A DNA stretch of 25,288 bases from Clostridia bacterium. GTDB taxonomy: Bacteria > Bacillota_A > Clostridia > Christensenellales > CAG-138. The stretch's first letter is position 1. Each line of letters opens with the position of its first letter. The stretch lies in NCBI GenBank assembly GCA_017394605.1, contig JAFPXU010000163.1, positions 1 to 25,288 on the forward strand. Reading direction: 5' to 3'. This document shows, one piece after another, positions 14,518 to 22,024 of the stretch. Made by a program: the position numbers and the translations under genes. Under the pieces are notes generated by a model. The model ran no database searches. It was not told where the DNA came from and saw only the letters and a list, made by a program, of their open reading frames with translations.

Positions 14518-14595
14518 ATGGGTAAAACCTACGACATGCCTGCCGCCTGTCGGGTATCGCCCGATCTGAATATCGACTGTCCGGGAGTTCGGGGC
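14518..14595 (+). pseudogene. Decayed N-terminal fragment of a PfkB-kinase gene copy
   Basis: The frame begins MGKTYDMPAACRVSPDLNID, which aligns codon for codon, without gaps, with MGKSYDVLVIGPVSLDHNID of the intact kinase at 8545. Shared residues are MGK, YD, VS, D and NID; several differing codons are one or two bases apart. An AAAGGA lies upstream of the ATG. After about 26 codons the likeness stops, and the frame runs into the terminator at 14628-14658. The fragment is on the same strand as the intact gene, about 6 kb away with the transporter operon between, and looks like a relic of duplication or rearrangement. Confidence 0.6.
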
Positions 14596-14627
14596 TGTTT
14601 AAGAGAATCATCACAAGAAGATAAGAA

Positions 14628-14658
14628 GACCCGGGAGTCGGTATGTTCCTCCCGGGTC
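14628..14658 (-). terminator. Terminator of the repeat-protein gene
   Basis: GACCCGGGAG and CTCCCGGGTC form a perfect 10-bp stem. On the minus strand it is followed by the T-rich TCTTCTTATCTTCTTG, 29 bases after the gene's stop. Confidence 0.75.
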
Positions 14659-14686
14659 CTTACATGTATTCTGTTTGCAATCCGGT

Positions 14687-16228
14687 TTATCCCAGCAGTT
14701 TACGAAGATCCTCAAAGCCTGTCACTCTGGCTTTCCCGACGGATGAAAGCAGGTCGATCCCCGCGGGGATCGTAAGCTTCGCCGCTTCCCCGTTCATGCT
14801 GACGGTGACGATCAGCATCACGTCCGGCCGTTTTGCAAGCGCCTCAAAGACCCTGCGCTGGAATCCCGGCCATGGAGTCGCGTCGACTTCCACGGTTCCG
14901 TTTTCCGGAGCTTCCATTATCTGCTTTGCCACGTTCCTGCAGAAGCGGGTAAAGGCGTCTTCCTCCTGTTCGGATCCCGTCTTGTTCTCCGGTTCGGGAT
15001 CAAGCGCCGGTACGATGATCGTTTCCCGGTAAAGTTCCTCGCCGCAGCTCTGGCAGTAGGTCACCAGATCATAACTGCCGTCCACGCCGATCTGAGGAGC
15101 GACTTCATTCTCCTTTACGGGATCGCCCGGATGATGACCTTCGCCCGTCACGGTGCTGTCCGGTTCTGCCGTGCCGTTCTGGATATCGGAAACGCCGGTT
15201 CCCGCCGGGTAGTAGCTGATACTGCCGTCTCCGCACAGATTGCCCGTATCCGGTTCAATCTCGGTGGATTCGCCCGCCCATCCTCCGGGCATGCCGATCC
15301 CAGGCCCCACAGGATAATTACCCCAAACGCTCCCGCCGGCAACCGACACATTGGCGTCTCCGCCGATGGAGATATCGCCGGCGGTGCCGCTCGATCCACC
15401 TCCGGCACCGATTCCCGCGCCGTTTTGTCCGCCGACCGCTGTGACATCGCTGTTGACGATCGTGATGCCGGTCCCGCTGGCTTGAGATCCCCCGCCGATT
15501 CCGGCGCCCTGAGCGCCGCCGCTCGCGGTAACCGTTCCGCCGGTGATCGTGATATCCGACCCCGCGCCCTGAGCGCCTCCGCCGATGCCGGCAGAAGCAG
15601 AGCCGCCGCTCGCGGTAACCGTTCCTCCGGTGATGGAGATATCCGACCCCGCGCCTACATAGCCTCCGCCGATGCCGGCGCCATTGTAGCCGCCGTTCGC
15701 GGTAACCGTTCCGCCGGTGATCGTGATATCCGACCCGGCGCCTCCATAGCCTCCGCCAATGCCTGCGCCCCAAGTGCCGCCGTTCGCCGTGAGGGACCCG
15801 TCACCGTTTTCATCCTGAATGGTCAGCGTGCCTTCGTTCTCCTTCTGCAGACCGGCATAATGACGGTCGCCGGTCAGGGTATTGTCCCCGTCCAGCTCGA
15901 TCGTCACGTTCCCCTGTCCGGTAGTCACGACAGCAACCTCTCCCGATCCGGAAGAATCGACGGTCACCCCGCTGAACGTGACCTGCGCCTCAGATCCTGC
16001 AGCTGCGTTTATGACGACATTGTTGGTATCGCTGCTCCCCGTGATCACGGTGGGCGTTGTTTCAGCGTGATCGGTGACCCCGTTCACCTGCGTAACGGTC
16101 TGTCCGTTCGCATTTGCCATGACGAAAATACTTCCTTCACCGACATCATACGTATCCGCGAAAGCGGAAAGCGGCGAAAGACACAGCAGCGCCGCGACCA
16201 CCCATGCTGTAAAACGTTTTATGTTCAT
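14687..16228 (-). CDS. Secreted protein with 29-residue glycine-rich repeats
   Basis: A 513-residue protein from the ATG at 16228-16226, which follows GGGGAGGACGGGT; the frame is open further upstream, but without a ribosome site. The signal peptide is MNIKRFTAWVVAALLCLSPL with cleavage likely after SAFA. Residues about 35-130 resemble carbohydrate-binding or beta-helix modules of gut clostridia. Then come four full 29-residue repeats with the core GAGIGGG...GSDITITGGTVTA and a degenerate fifth, which should fold as stacked beta turns. A short module with a CxxC pair (TYCQSCGEELYRE) follows. The C-terminal 70 residues (from VEVDATPWPGFQRRVFEAL) resemble a domain common at the end of similar cell-surface proteins. 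No LPXTG sorting signal or membrane anchor is visible, so it is probably released or bound non-covalently. A surface binding role is likely; the ligand is unknown. Confidence 0.75.
   Translation of the reverse strand: MNIKRFTAWVVAALLCLSPLSAFADTYDVGEGSIFVMANANGQTVTQVNGVTDHAETTPTVITGSSDTNNVVINAAAGSEAQVTFSGVTVDSSGSGEVAVVTTGQGNVTIELDGDNTLTGDRHYAGLQKENEGTLTIQDENGDGSLTANGGTWGAGIGGGYGGAGSDITITGGTVTANGGYNGAGIGGGYVGAGSDISITGGTVTASGGSASAGIGGGAQGAGSDITITGGTVTASGGAQGAGIGGGSQASGTGITIVNSDVTAVGGQNGAGIGAGGGSSGTAGDISIGGDANVSVAGGSVWGNYPVGPGIGMPGGWAGESTEIEPDTGNLCGDGSISYYPAGTGVSDIQNGTAEPDSTVTGEGHHPGDPVKENEVAPQIGVDGSYDLVTYCQSCGEELYRETIIVPALDPEPENKTGSEQEEDAFTRFCRNVAKQIMEAPENGTVEVDATPWPGFQRRVFEALAKRPDVMLIVTVSMNGEAAKLTIPAGIDLLSSVGKARVTGFEDLRKLLG
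15440..15787 (-). repeat. Four tandem 87-bp repeats within the secreted protein gene
   Basis: The units start on the minus strand at 15787, 15700, 15613 and 15526. Each encodes 29 residues of the form A-x-G-G-x-x-x-AGIGGG-x-x-x-GSDITITGGTVT. The first three are very alike even at base level; the fourth diverges at its end (SGTGITIVNSDVT), and a fifth degenerate unit follows to about 15345. The exact 87-base period allows copy-number change by slippage without breaking the frame. Confidence 0.85.
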
Positions 16229-16262
16229 ACCCGTCCTCCCCGATTCAAAAATGCATAAAAAG

Positions 16263-16312
16263 GATGCCGGCCGGCATCGGCAGATGCCGCCGGATGATTG
16301 ACTGTAATTATA
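16263..16312 (-). promoter_or_regulatory. -10 box and palindromic leader of the secreted protein gene
   Basis: TATAAT lies at 16312-16307 on the minus strand, with a plausible but distant TTGCGG about 20 bases upstream. The leader then holds the perfect palindrome GATGCCGGCCGGCATC (16263-16278). It overlaps a second stem (CGGCATC TGCC GATGCCG), so two folds exclude each other. Confidence 0.4.
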
Positions 16313-16395
16313 TATTATCATAAAAAGGATCGCCGCAATACGGGAAAATCCGCAAACAGCTCCCGTTTCCGGATCCGTGATCCGTCCTGAAATCA

Positions 16396-16421
16396 CAAAA
16401 AGCATCCCGTTCAGGATGCTT
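16396..16421 (-). terminator. Terminator of the rnf-nrfA-resB-ccsB operon
   Basis: On the minus strand AAGCATCC and GGATGCTT form an 8-bp stem, followed by TTTTG, about 50 bases after the ccsB stop. Confidence 0.75.
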
Positions 16422-16470
16422 CATGCCGTTTTGTGAAGGATCATACCGGAGTCTCTGCCGCGTTCCCTGT

Positions 16471-17286
16471 TCAGGCGTAACTGTGGATGCCCGGCAGGAA
16501 CGTGTTGACGCCGATGTAGGTGAAGATCACGCATATAAAGCCGATCACGGCAAAGATCGCGGCCGCCCTGCCCCGCCAGCCTCTACGGATGCGCAGATGC
16601 AGATAGACCGCGTACACGAGCCATGTCACAAGCGACCAGGTCTCCTTCGGGTCCCAGGACCAGTAGCTGCCCCAGGCCTGCTCGGCCCAGATCGCGCCCG
16701 TGATCATCGTGAAGGTCAGGAACAGAAGTCCCAGGCACACGCTGCGGTAGGAGATCAGGTCCAGCCTGTCCCTTGACGGCACGTGCCGGTCCCAGAAGTC
16801 GTTGTTCTGCATTTTCTCCCGCATCAGGAAGATGATCCCCAGCACGAAGCTGACGCCGAACGCGCCGTACGCGATGATGGCGGAGGATACGTGGATGCCG
16901 AGCCAGCTCGAGCGGAGAGACGGCATGAGCTCGCGCACCTCCTTGCTCTGCAGCGCTGCGTATCCGATCACCAGGATCGTGACCGGCGAGGCGAACGCGC
17001 CCAGCATCGGGAATTTGAACCGGAGGATGAAGATCAGGCTGACGAGGCTCAGCCCCCAGGCAAAGCTCGTGGCGAACTCGTACTGGTTCGTCATGGGCAG
17101 CCGCCCCGCGCCGATGCCCCGGCAGACCAGCGCGACGGTGTGCAGCAGCAGACCCGCCACCTGCACGATGATCGCGATCTTCGCGATGCGGTCGCGCTTG
17201 ACCGCGATGAACAAAAAGTACAGGATCATGGACGCCACGTAGATCAGGACCGTGGCGGTAAAGAGCGCGTTTTCCAGTTTCAGCAT
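16471..17286 (-). CDS. ccsB: Cytochrome c biogenesis protein CcsB (CcsA/ResC family heme handler)
   Basis: A 271-residue multi-helix membrane protein. It carries the WWD heme-binding motif WGSYWSWDPKETWSLVTW (205-222), flanked by the conserved histidines H132 (WLGIHVSS) and H268 (GIHSY). These bind heme on the outer face before it is attached to apocytochrome. I chose the ATG at 17286-17284: it lies 5 bases after the resB stop, with AGGTGA overlapping that stop, and MLKLENALFTATVLIYVASM is the first membrane helix. A longer frame opening at 17421 lies inside resB. With ResB it forms the System II synthase. Since nrfA is the only cytochrome gene in this operon, its client is probably NrfA, including the CxxCK heme that in some bacteria needs a special CcsA-type enzyme (NrfI in Wolinella). 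Confidence 0.93.
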   Translation of the reverse strand: MLKLENALFTATVLIYVASMILYFLFIAVKRDRIAKIAIIVQVAGLLLHTVALVCRGIGAGRLPMTNQYEFATSFAWGLSLVSLIFILRFKFPMLGAFASPVTILVIGYAALQSKEVRELMPSLRSSWLGIHVSSAIIAYGAFGVSFVLGIIFLMREKMQNNDFWDRHVPSRDRLDLISYRSVCLGLLFLTFTMITGAIWAEQAWGSYWSWDPKETWSLVTWLVYAVYLHLRIRRGWRGRAAAIFAVIGFICVIFTYIGVNTFLPGIHSYA

Positions 17287-17291
17287 AACGG

Positions 17292-18560
17292 TCACCTGCT
17301 TTCTTTCTGATGATCGGACGGCATTCCCGCCGCCTCCCGGACCTGATCGGCAAAGATCGCGCCGCCCTTGCGCGCAGCGCCGTAAACGGTCCACTTTCCT
17401 TCCCCCTCCTCGGACGCCCACATGCGGCTCGTCTGCAGATAGAACGCGAGCACAAGGCCTGCAAGCGTCACAAGGCCGCCGAGAAGCACAAGACCCGTGA
17501 AGCGGTCCTGCTTGATCTGAAGGAGCGTATAGTCCTGGGGATCGGAAAAGGAGATCTCGACGGTCCCGTAACGCAGGGCTATATCGCCCGCGACCTGGAC
17601 GCCCGCCTGGTCCGGCTGTCCCATATACGAGGTGGAATAGGCGAATCCCGGGGGAACTCTCCCGTCGCCCATGTTGAAATATTCGGGTTCGTACGACTCC
17701 AGCGTCAGCAGAAGCGGCGTATTGAGGACGCTGACGGTATCCCCGACGCAGACGACCTCCTCCTGCTGGACCCTGCCGTCCATGGAGACGGTCAGTTTCG
17801 CTGCGGGTCCGGTGCTGTTCTGATAAACCCTGTACCCGAGCAGGGACGCGGGCGCGTTCACGCTGGCTGTCCCGCTTTCCGTTTCACCGCCCCGGCGCAT
17901 GGTCAGTCCCGTGGTGAACTGCGTCACGTCGCCCGCTCCGGTGCGGTCCACGTCGAAGGAATCGATCGTGACCGTCAGGTCCGAACCCTCCACCTTCTTC
18001 GTCTGGCCGGGAACGCCGTAGACCGTGTATTCGGTCTTCGTGACCTGTCCCAGCGTAAAGCCAATAATCAGCAGAAGGATCCCCAGATGGCATACCCAGG
18101 AACCCCAGGCGCCGATCCGGTTTTTGACGGAGAACAGGTATTTCCTCCCCTCCCGTTCCGATTCCGCCGGCTTCGGCATGCGCATCCGCGCAAAGATCTC
18201 ATGCGGCGACGAAACGCCTTGAAGCGTGACGTCTGGAAAGACGGCGAACGCGTCCGGATCGGCCGCGCGCCTGTAGCGGCGGATCAGATCCGGCAGGTGC
18301 AGCAGGTTGCATAAAAGCAGATTGCAGCACAGGATCACCGCCAGCGCCAGAAACCACGGGCTGTGATACACGTCGTCCAGTCCGAGACCGTAGAGCAGCG
18401 CGGCGCTGCGGGCGGGATACCGGCCGAGATACCAGTCCAGCGTATGCCCCTGCGGCAGGAAGCTGCCAAGCGCGCACGCGATGGTCAGAAACACCAGCAG
18501 GGCGACGCCGAAGCGCATGGAGGAAAGAAACGCCCCGATTCTTTTCAATCGTTTCAGCAT
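17292..18560 (-). CDS. resB: Cytochrome c biogenesis protein ResB (Ccs1)
   Basis: A 422-residue membrane protein of the ResB/Ccs1 family. Three N-terminal helices are visible (MRFGVALLVFLTIACALGSF; SPWFLALAVILCCNLLLCNLL; WVCHLGILLLIIGFTLGQV), then a large outer domain of about 200 residues and a last helix near LVLLGGLVTLAGLVLAFYLQ. The His in WVCHLGILLL is the expected heme-relay residue. The start at 18560 follows AAAGGAACGG. ResB binds apocytochrome and works with CcsB, whose gene starts 5 bases downstream. No ResA or CcdA, which keep the heme-binding cysteines reduced, is encoded in the window. Confidence 0.92.
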   Translation of the reverse strand: MLKRLKRIGAFLSSMRFGVALLVFLTIACALGSFLPQGHTLDWYLGRYPARSAALLYGLGLDDVYHSPWFLALAVILCCNLLLCNLLHLPDLIRRYRRAADPDAFAVFPDVTLQGVSSPHEIFARMRMPKPAESEREGRKYLFSVKNRIGAWGSWVCHLGILLLIIGFTLGQVTKTEYTVYGVPGQTKKVEGSDLTVTIDSFDVDRTGAGDVTQFTTGLTMRRGGETESGTASVNAPASLLGYRVYQNSTGPAAKLTVSMDGRVQQEEVVCVGDTVSVLNTPLLLTLESYEPEYFNMGDGRVPPGFAYSTSYMGQPDQAGVQVAGDIALRYGTVEISFSDPQDYTLLQIKQDRFTGLVLLGGLVTLAGLVLAFYLQTSRMWASEEGEGKWTVYGAARKGGAIFADQVREAAGMPSDHQKESR

Positions 18561-18583
18561 GAAAATCCGTTCCTTTTGAAAGA

Positions 18584-18616
18584 GGACCCGGCGCCGGATC
18601 TCCGGCGTCGGGCCCC
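18584..18616 (-). terminator. Long GC-rich hairpin between nrfA and resB
   Basis: GGACCCGGCGCCGGA and TCCGGCGTCGGGCCC pair over 15 bp (two G-U pairs) around a 2-base loop, followed on the minus strand by CTCTTT. It is the only sizeable intergenic structure in the operon. It probably stabilises the rnf-nrfA message and lowers expression of the maturation genes. Confidence 0.55.
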
Positions 18617-18635
18617 GTCTTTTAAATTGAAATGG

Positions 18636-19934
18636 TTACGCCGCCAGAAGCGCCGTCGCCGCGTCGATCTTCTCCAGCGACAGATCCAGGCAGCGGTTGG
18701 CCAGAGCGGAGTTGTGGGCGCCTTCGGCGTTCTCCACGTAGCAGAAGTCAAAGAACCACTGCGCCTCGCGGTAGAGCTTGCGCACGCCGTTCAGTTCCTC
18801 CTCGCCGAGGCTTCCCGCCGCGTTCGCAGCGGCCAGGGCGTCCTTCAGGGCGGAGAGCTTGTTGCCGACGTCCGTCTCCCTTGCCGTGACCTGGTCCTGA
18901 ATGCGGTGCACCTTTTCTGCCATGTTCGTGTCGCCGTGGCAGCGCACGCAGGTGCCGAGGATCTCCTTGCTGTCAAGCGGGCTGACGAGCTCATGGCTGT
19001 GATATACCGTGCCGTCCTTGTCCAGTTTGACCTCCATATGGCAGTCGGCGCAGTTGAGGTCGGCGGCGTGCGGTCCGGACAGAAACGTCTCCATCTCGGG
19101 ATGCTGCGCCTTGAGCATTTTCGCTCCGGTGCTCTCCTGCGTCCAGTCGGAAAAGCCGACGGTGCCGTCCGGAAGGACCATGTTGTCGTAGTAGGCGAGA
19201 ATGGCTTCGGGATCCATGGCCGCGATGCTGTCGTAGGGCATCATGGTCTCCTTGTCCGCCGGGGTGAAGTAGTACTCGATGTGGCACTGGCCGCAGGACA
19301 GGACCGCCGGATCGATGGCGGCCGCGTTCGCGCCGAGGGCCTTATTGACGTAGGTATGGGTCACGCGCAGCTCGCCGTCGTTGCCGGCGCTGTTGCCGTG
19401 GCAGGTGAAGCAGCTGATGACCTCGCCCTGCGCCTTGATCTGGTCATAGACCTCCTTGAAATCCATCGTATACGCGGCAACGCCCACGTCCTGCACGAGT
19501 TTCGCGAAGTTAGGCGTCTTGCAGGTCAGGCAGTTGGCCAGCGGATGCGGTCTCGCGGTATGGTTCACGTCCTCCAGGGTGTAGGCGTGGCCTCTGGCGG
19601 AACCGTATTCCTTGGCGAATCCGTATCCCTCGTAGATGTTCCTGAGGTACGGATCCTGCTCGAGATAGTCGACGATCTCCTGGTTGCGGCTGTTGTCGTT
19701 CATCGTGGACGCGATGTTGGGAAAGATCTGCGCCCACGCTTCGGCGTTGACCGTGCCGTCGTAAGCGACCTGCTGCGGGGTCTCCGCCATATGGGGCGTG
19801 ACATCCTCGCCGGTCAGCGCGTCCTTATGGTAATAGACGCCGCCGCGGTTCAGAACCCCGGTCAGAAGGAGCACCGCGAGCGCGACAACGACCGCGCCGC
19901 AGATCAGTTTGTAAATGACGTTTCTCTTCTCCAT
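18636..19934 (-). CDS. nrfA: Pentaheme cytochrome c nitrite reductase (ammonia-forming), NrfA
   Basis: A 432-residue protein that reduces nitrite to ammonium outside the membrane. There are five heme sites: CLTCK (135-139, the lysine-ligated catalytic heme typical of NrfA), CFTCH (175-179), CGQCH (214-218), CADCH (295-299) and CVRCH (329-333). R114 (SARGHAYTLED), Y221 (CHIEYYF) and H278 (AQHPEME) match the catalytic Arg, Tyr and His by context. One hydrophobic helix (about residues 8-28) follows MEKRNVIYK. It has no obvious cleavage site, so the protein is probably membrane-anchored. GGAGGATTC precedes the ATG, 9 bases after the rnfB stop, so it is co-transcribed with rnf. No NrfH partner is present. 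The related octaheme or hydroxylamine-type enzymes are excluded by the heme count and the CxxCK. Confidence 0.94.
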   Translation of the reverse strand: MEKRNVIYKLICGAVVVALAVLLLTGVLNRGGVYYHKDALTGEDVTPHMAETPQQVAYDGTVNAEAWAQIFPNIASTMNDNSRNQEIVDYLEQDPYLRNIYEGYGFAKEYGSARGHAYTLEDVNHTARPHPLANCLTCKTPNFAKLVQDVGVAAYTMDFKEVYDQIKAQGEVISCFTCHGNSAGNDGELRVTHTYVNKALGANAAAIDPAVLSCGQCHIEYYFTPADKETMMPYDSIAAMDPEAILAYYDNMVLPDGTVGFSDWTQESTGAKMLKAQHPEMETFLSGPHAADLNCADCHMEVKLDKDGTVYHSHELVSPLDSKEILGTCVRCHGDTNMAEKVHRIQDQVTARETDVGNKLSALKDALAAANAAGSLGEEELNGVRKLYREAQWFFDFCYVENAEGAHNSALANRCLDLSLEKIDAATALLAA

Positions 19935-19943
19935 GAATCCTCC

Positions 19944-20756
19944 TCACTCCGAAACAGACCGTTTGACCGCGGGAGGCGTGATCACCTTCGCGGGACACTT
20001 CGCGGCGCACTTGCCGCACTGGGTGCATTTATCATAGTCGATCTTGGCAAGATTGCCGTTGACATGGACCGCGTCGAATTCGCACTGCTTCGTGCAGAGC
20101 ATGCAGCCGATGCATCCGGCGGAACAGACCTTGCGGACCGCGGGGCCCCTATCGAGGTTCATGCACTGCACGATCACGCGCTGATCGACCGGAACGAGCT
20201 CGATGATCCCCTTCGGACACGATTTGACGCATACGCCGCAGCCGATGCATTTTGAGCGGCTGACGACGGCGACGCCGTCGATGATCCTGATGGCGTGTTC
20301 CGGACACGCGCGCACGCAGGTGCCGAGGCCAAGGCAGCCGTAATCGCAGTCCGCCGTGCGGATGCCGCCCAGAACGGCCGTCTTGCAGTCTTGAATTCCG
20401 ACGTAATTGCCCTGGTTCTTGGTGACGACGCAGGTCCCCTTGCAGCGCACGAACGCGACTTTGGGTTCCGGCGCTTCCGCTTCGGTGCCCATGATCTCGC
20501 CGATCGCCTTTGTGACCGGGGCGCCGCCTACCGGGCAGCTGTTGACCGGCGCCTCGCCCTTGGCGATGGCCGCCGCGAGAGCGTCACAGCCCGCGTAGCC
20601 GCAGCCGCCGCAGTTGTTTCCGGGAAGCGCCGCGCGCACGGCGCTCTCCTTTTCATCCACTTCCACGTGGAATTTTTTCCCTGTGTAAACGAGGCCGGCT
20701 CCGACGAGAATGCCGATCAGCGTGATGACCAGGGTGGTGATCAGAATAATGCTCAT
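19944..20756 (-). CDS. rnfB: Rnf complex subunit B, multi-cluster ferredoxin-type protein
   Basis: A 270-residue protein with an N-terminal membrane helix (about 4-25). A 4Fe-4S domain follows, with C49, C52, C57 and C74 (NNCGGCGYAGC...NSCP). Ferredoxin-type cluster motifs come next at about C137-C151, C170-C180 (CIGCGVCVKSCP), C215-C225 (CIGCMLCTKQC) and C244-C254 (CTQCGKCAAKCP). RnfB is the cytoplasmic entry or exit point for electrons from reduced ferredoxin. The start follows GGAGGTGTGAG, 11 bases after the rnfA stop. It is the last Rnf gene, as in other clostridia, and is followed within 9 bases by nrfA. Confidence 0.95.
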   Translation of the reverse strand: MSIILITTLVITLIGILVGAGLVYTGKKFHVEVDEKESAVRAALPGNNCGGCGYAGCDALAAAIAKGEAPVNSCPVGGAPVTKAIGEIMGTEAEAPEPKVAFVRCKGTCVVTKNQGNYVGIQDCKTAVLGGIRTADCDYGCLGLGTCVRACPEHAIRIIDGVAVVSRSKCIGCGVCVKSCPKGIIELVPVDQRVIVQCMNLDRGPAVRKVCSAGCIGCMLCTKQCEFDAVHVNGNLAKIDYDKCTQCGKCAAKCPAKVITPPAVKRSVSE

Positions 20757-20767
20757 CTCACACCTCC

Positions 20768-21349
20768 TTATCCGATCGCCAGGTCGGCGAATCCCATGAA
20801 CGCGATGGACATGAGGGCCGCTGCGATCAGTACGATCGGCGCGCCGCGGAGGGGCGCGGGCAGGTCTGACTCGTCAATGCGCGAGCGGATGCCCGCCAGA
20901 AGGACGATGGCCAGGGTGAAACCGACGGCGGTGCCGAATCCCGACAGAACGCTCTCGATGAAATTGTAGCCGTTCTGCACGTTCGTCAGCGCGACGCCGA
21001 GCACGGCGCAGTTGGTCGTGATCAGCGGCAGGAAGATGCCGAGCGACTGGTATACGCCGGGAGAAGTCTTTTTGAGGAACATTTCCACGATCTGCACCAG
21101 GGCGGCGATGACGAGGATGAAGACGATGGTCTTCATGAAGTCCATGCCGAGCGGGGCAAGCACGTGGTCATACAGCAGGCTCGCCACGGCGGAGGCGATG
21201 GTGATGACGAATATGACCGCGCCGCCGAGGCTTGCGGAAGCCTTCATCTGCTTGGAAACGCCCAGGAAGGAGCAGATGCCGAGGAACTGGTTGAGCACCA
21301 CGTTGTTGATCAGGGCGCCGGAAATGATGATCAGGATCAGACTTTTCAT
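20768..21349 (-). CDS. rnfA: Rnf complex subunit A, membrane subunit
   Basis: A 193-residue membrane protein with six predicted helices. NNVVLNQFLGICSF (C26) and ITTNCAVLG (C114) are the two half-helix motifs whose cysteines, together with those of RnfE, hold an iron-sulfur cluster inside the membrane. The ATG at 21349-21347 overlaps the rnfE stop by four bases (ATGA), so translation is coupled. Homologous to RnfE and to NqrD/NqrE. It forms the electron path and ion-channel core with RnfE. Confidence 0.95.
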   Translation of the reverse strand: MKSLILIIISGALINNVVLNQFLGICSFLGVSKQMKASASLGGAVIFVITIASAVASLLYDHVLAPLGMDFMKTIVFILVIAALVQIVEMFLKKTSPGVYQSLGIFLPLITTNCAVLGVALTNVQNGYNFIESVLSGFGTAVGFTLAIVLLAGIRSRIDESDLPAPLRGAPIVLIAAALMSIAFMGFADLAIG

Positions 21350-22023
21350 TTCGCGTCCTCCTTCCATTCACAGTTTTCCGCGCAGGAAGCGCATTTGCCG
21401 TCGCAGCTGTTCTCGACCAGCTTGCGCTGGCGGGTCTTGATGCCCGCGGCGTTCATGATGATGATGAACAGAGCGATCACGAGGAAGGCTCCCGGAGGCT
21501 GGATGAAGATGCCGATCGGCTCCACCGTCTTGGGCAGGACCTGATATCCGAAGACGGTCCCGCTGCCGAGGATCTCGCGGACGGCGCCCGCGAGCGTCAG
21601 CGCCAGCGTGAAGCCGATGCCCATGCCCAGACCGTCCATGATGGACAGGCCGACCGGATGCTTGTTGGCGTACGCCTCCGCGCGTCCGAGGATGATGCAG
21701 TTGACGACGATCAGCGGGATGTAGATGCCAAGCGCAGCGTAGATCGAAGGCAGGTAGGCCTGGATCAGAAGCTCTGTCACCGTAACGAAGGACGCCACGA
21801 TCACGATATAGCAGGGAAGCCGGACCGAATCGGGGATGACCTTGCGCAGAGCGGAGATCAGGAGGTTGGAGCAGATCAGGACCGCCGTCGTCGAGAGGCC
21901 CATCCCGATGCCGTTGATCGCCTGCGTGGAGACCGCGAGCGTCGGGCACATGCCGAGCAGCAGGATGAGGATCGGGTTCTCCTTAATGATGCCGTTGTAT
22001 ATGCGTTCCAGATATTTATTCAT
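21346..22023 (-). CDS. rnfE: Rnf complex subunit E, membrane subunit with cysteine-rich tail
   Basis: A 225-residue membrane protein homologous to RnfA, with cysteines C26 (LLLGMCPTLA) and C109 (IVVNCIILGRAEA) for the shared membrane cluster. I chose the ATG at 22023-22021, which lies one base after the rnfDG stop with GGGGAGG 8 bases upstream; a GTG at 22032 is inside that site. After the last helix is a cytoplasmic tail ending CDGKCASCAENCEWKEDAK, with four cysteines in 12 residues (Cx3Cx2Cx3C). Proteobacterial RnfE lacks such a tail, while I recall Cys-rich tails in some clostridial RnfE. It could bind a metal or an extra iron-sulfur cluster. Confidence 0.93.
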   Translation of the reverse strand: MNKYLERIYNGIIKENPILILLLGMCPTLAVSTQAINGIGMGLSTTAVLICSNLLISALRKVIPDSVRLPCYIVIVASFVTVTELLIQAYLPSIYAALGIYIPLIVVNCIILGRAEAYANKHPVGLSIMDGLGMGIGFTLALTLAGAVREILGSGTVFGYQVLPKTVEPIGIFIQPPGAFLVIALFIIIMNAAGIKTRQRKLVENSCDGKCASCAENCEWKEDAK

Positions 22024-22024
22024 C

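Noticed and set aside
14518..14775. 85-codon plus-strand frame as a real small gene
   Set aside because: Only the first 26 codons have meaning (kinase relic); the rest runs through a terminator and antisense to the repeat protein gene.
15345..15787. Possible CRISPR array
   Set aside because: The repeats are 87-bp coding units in frame within a secreted protein, with no unique spacers. No CRISPR-like repeat-spacer pattern was seen elsewhere in the window.
18363..20255. 630-codon plus-strand open frame antisense to resB, nrfA and rnfB
   Set aside because: Long only because of high GC content and codon bias of the minus-strand genes. The translation is low complexity (Arg, Val, Ala, His) with no domain, while the minus strand encodes clear heme and iron-sulfur proteins.
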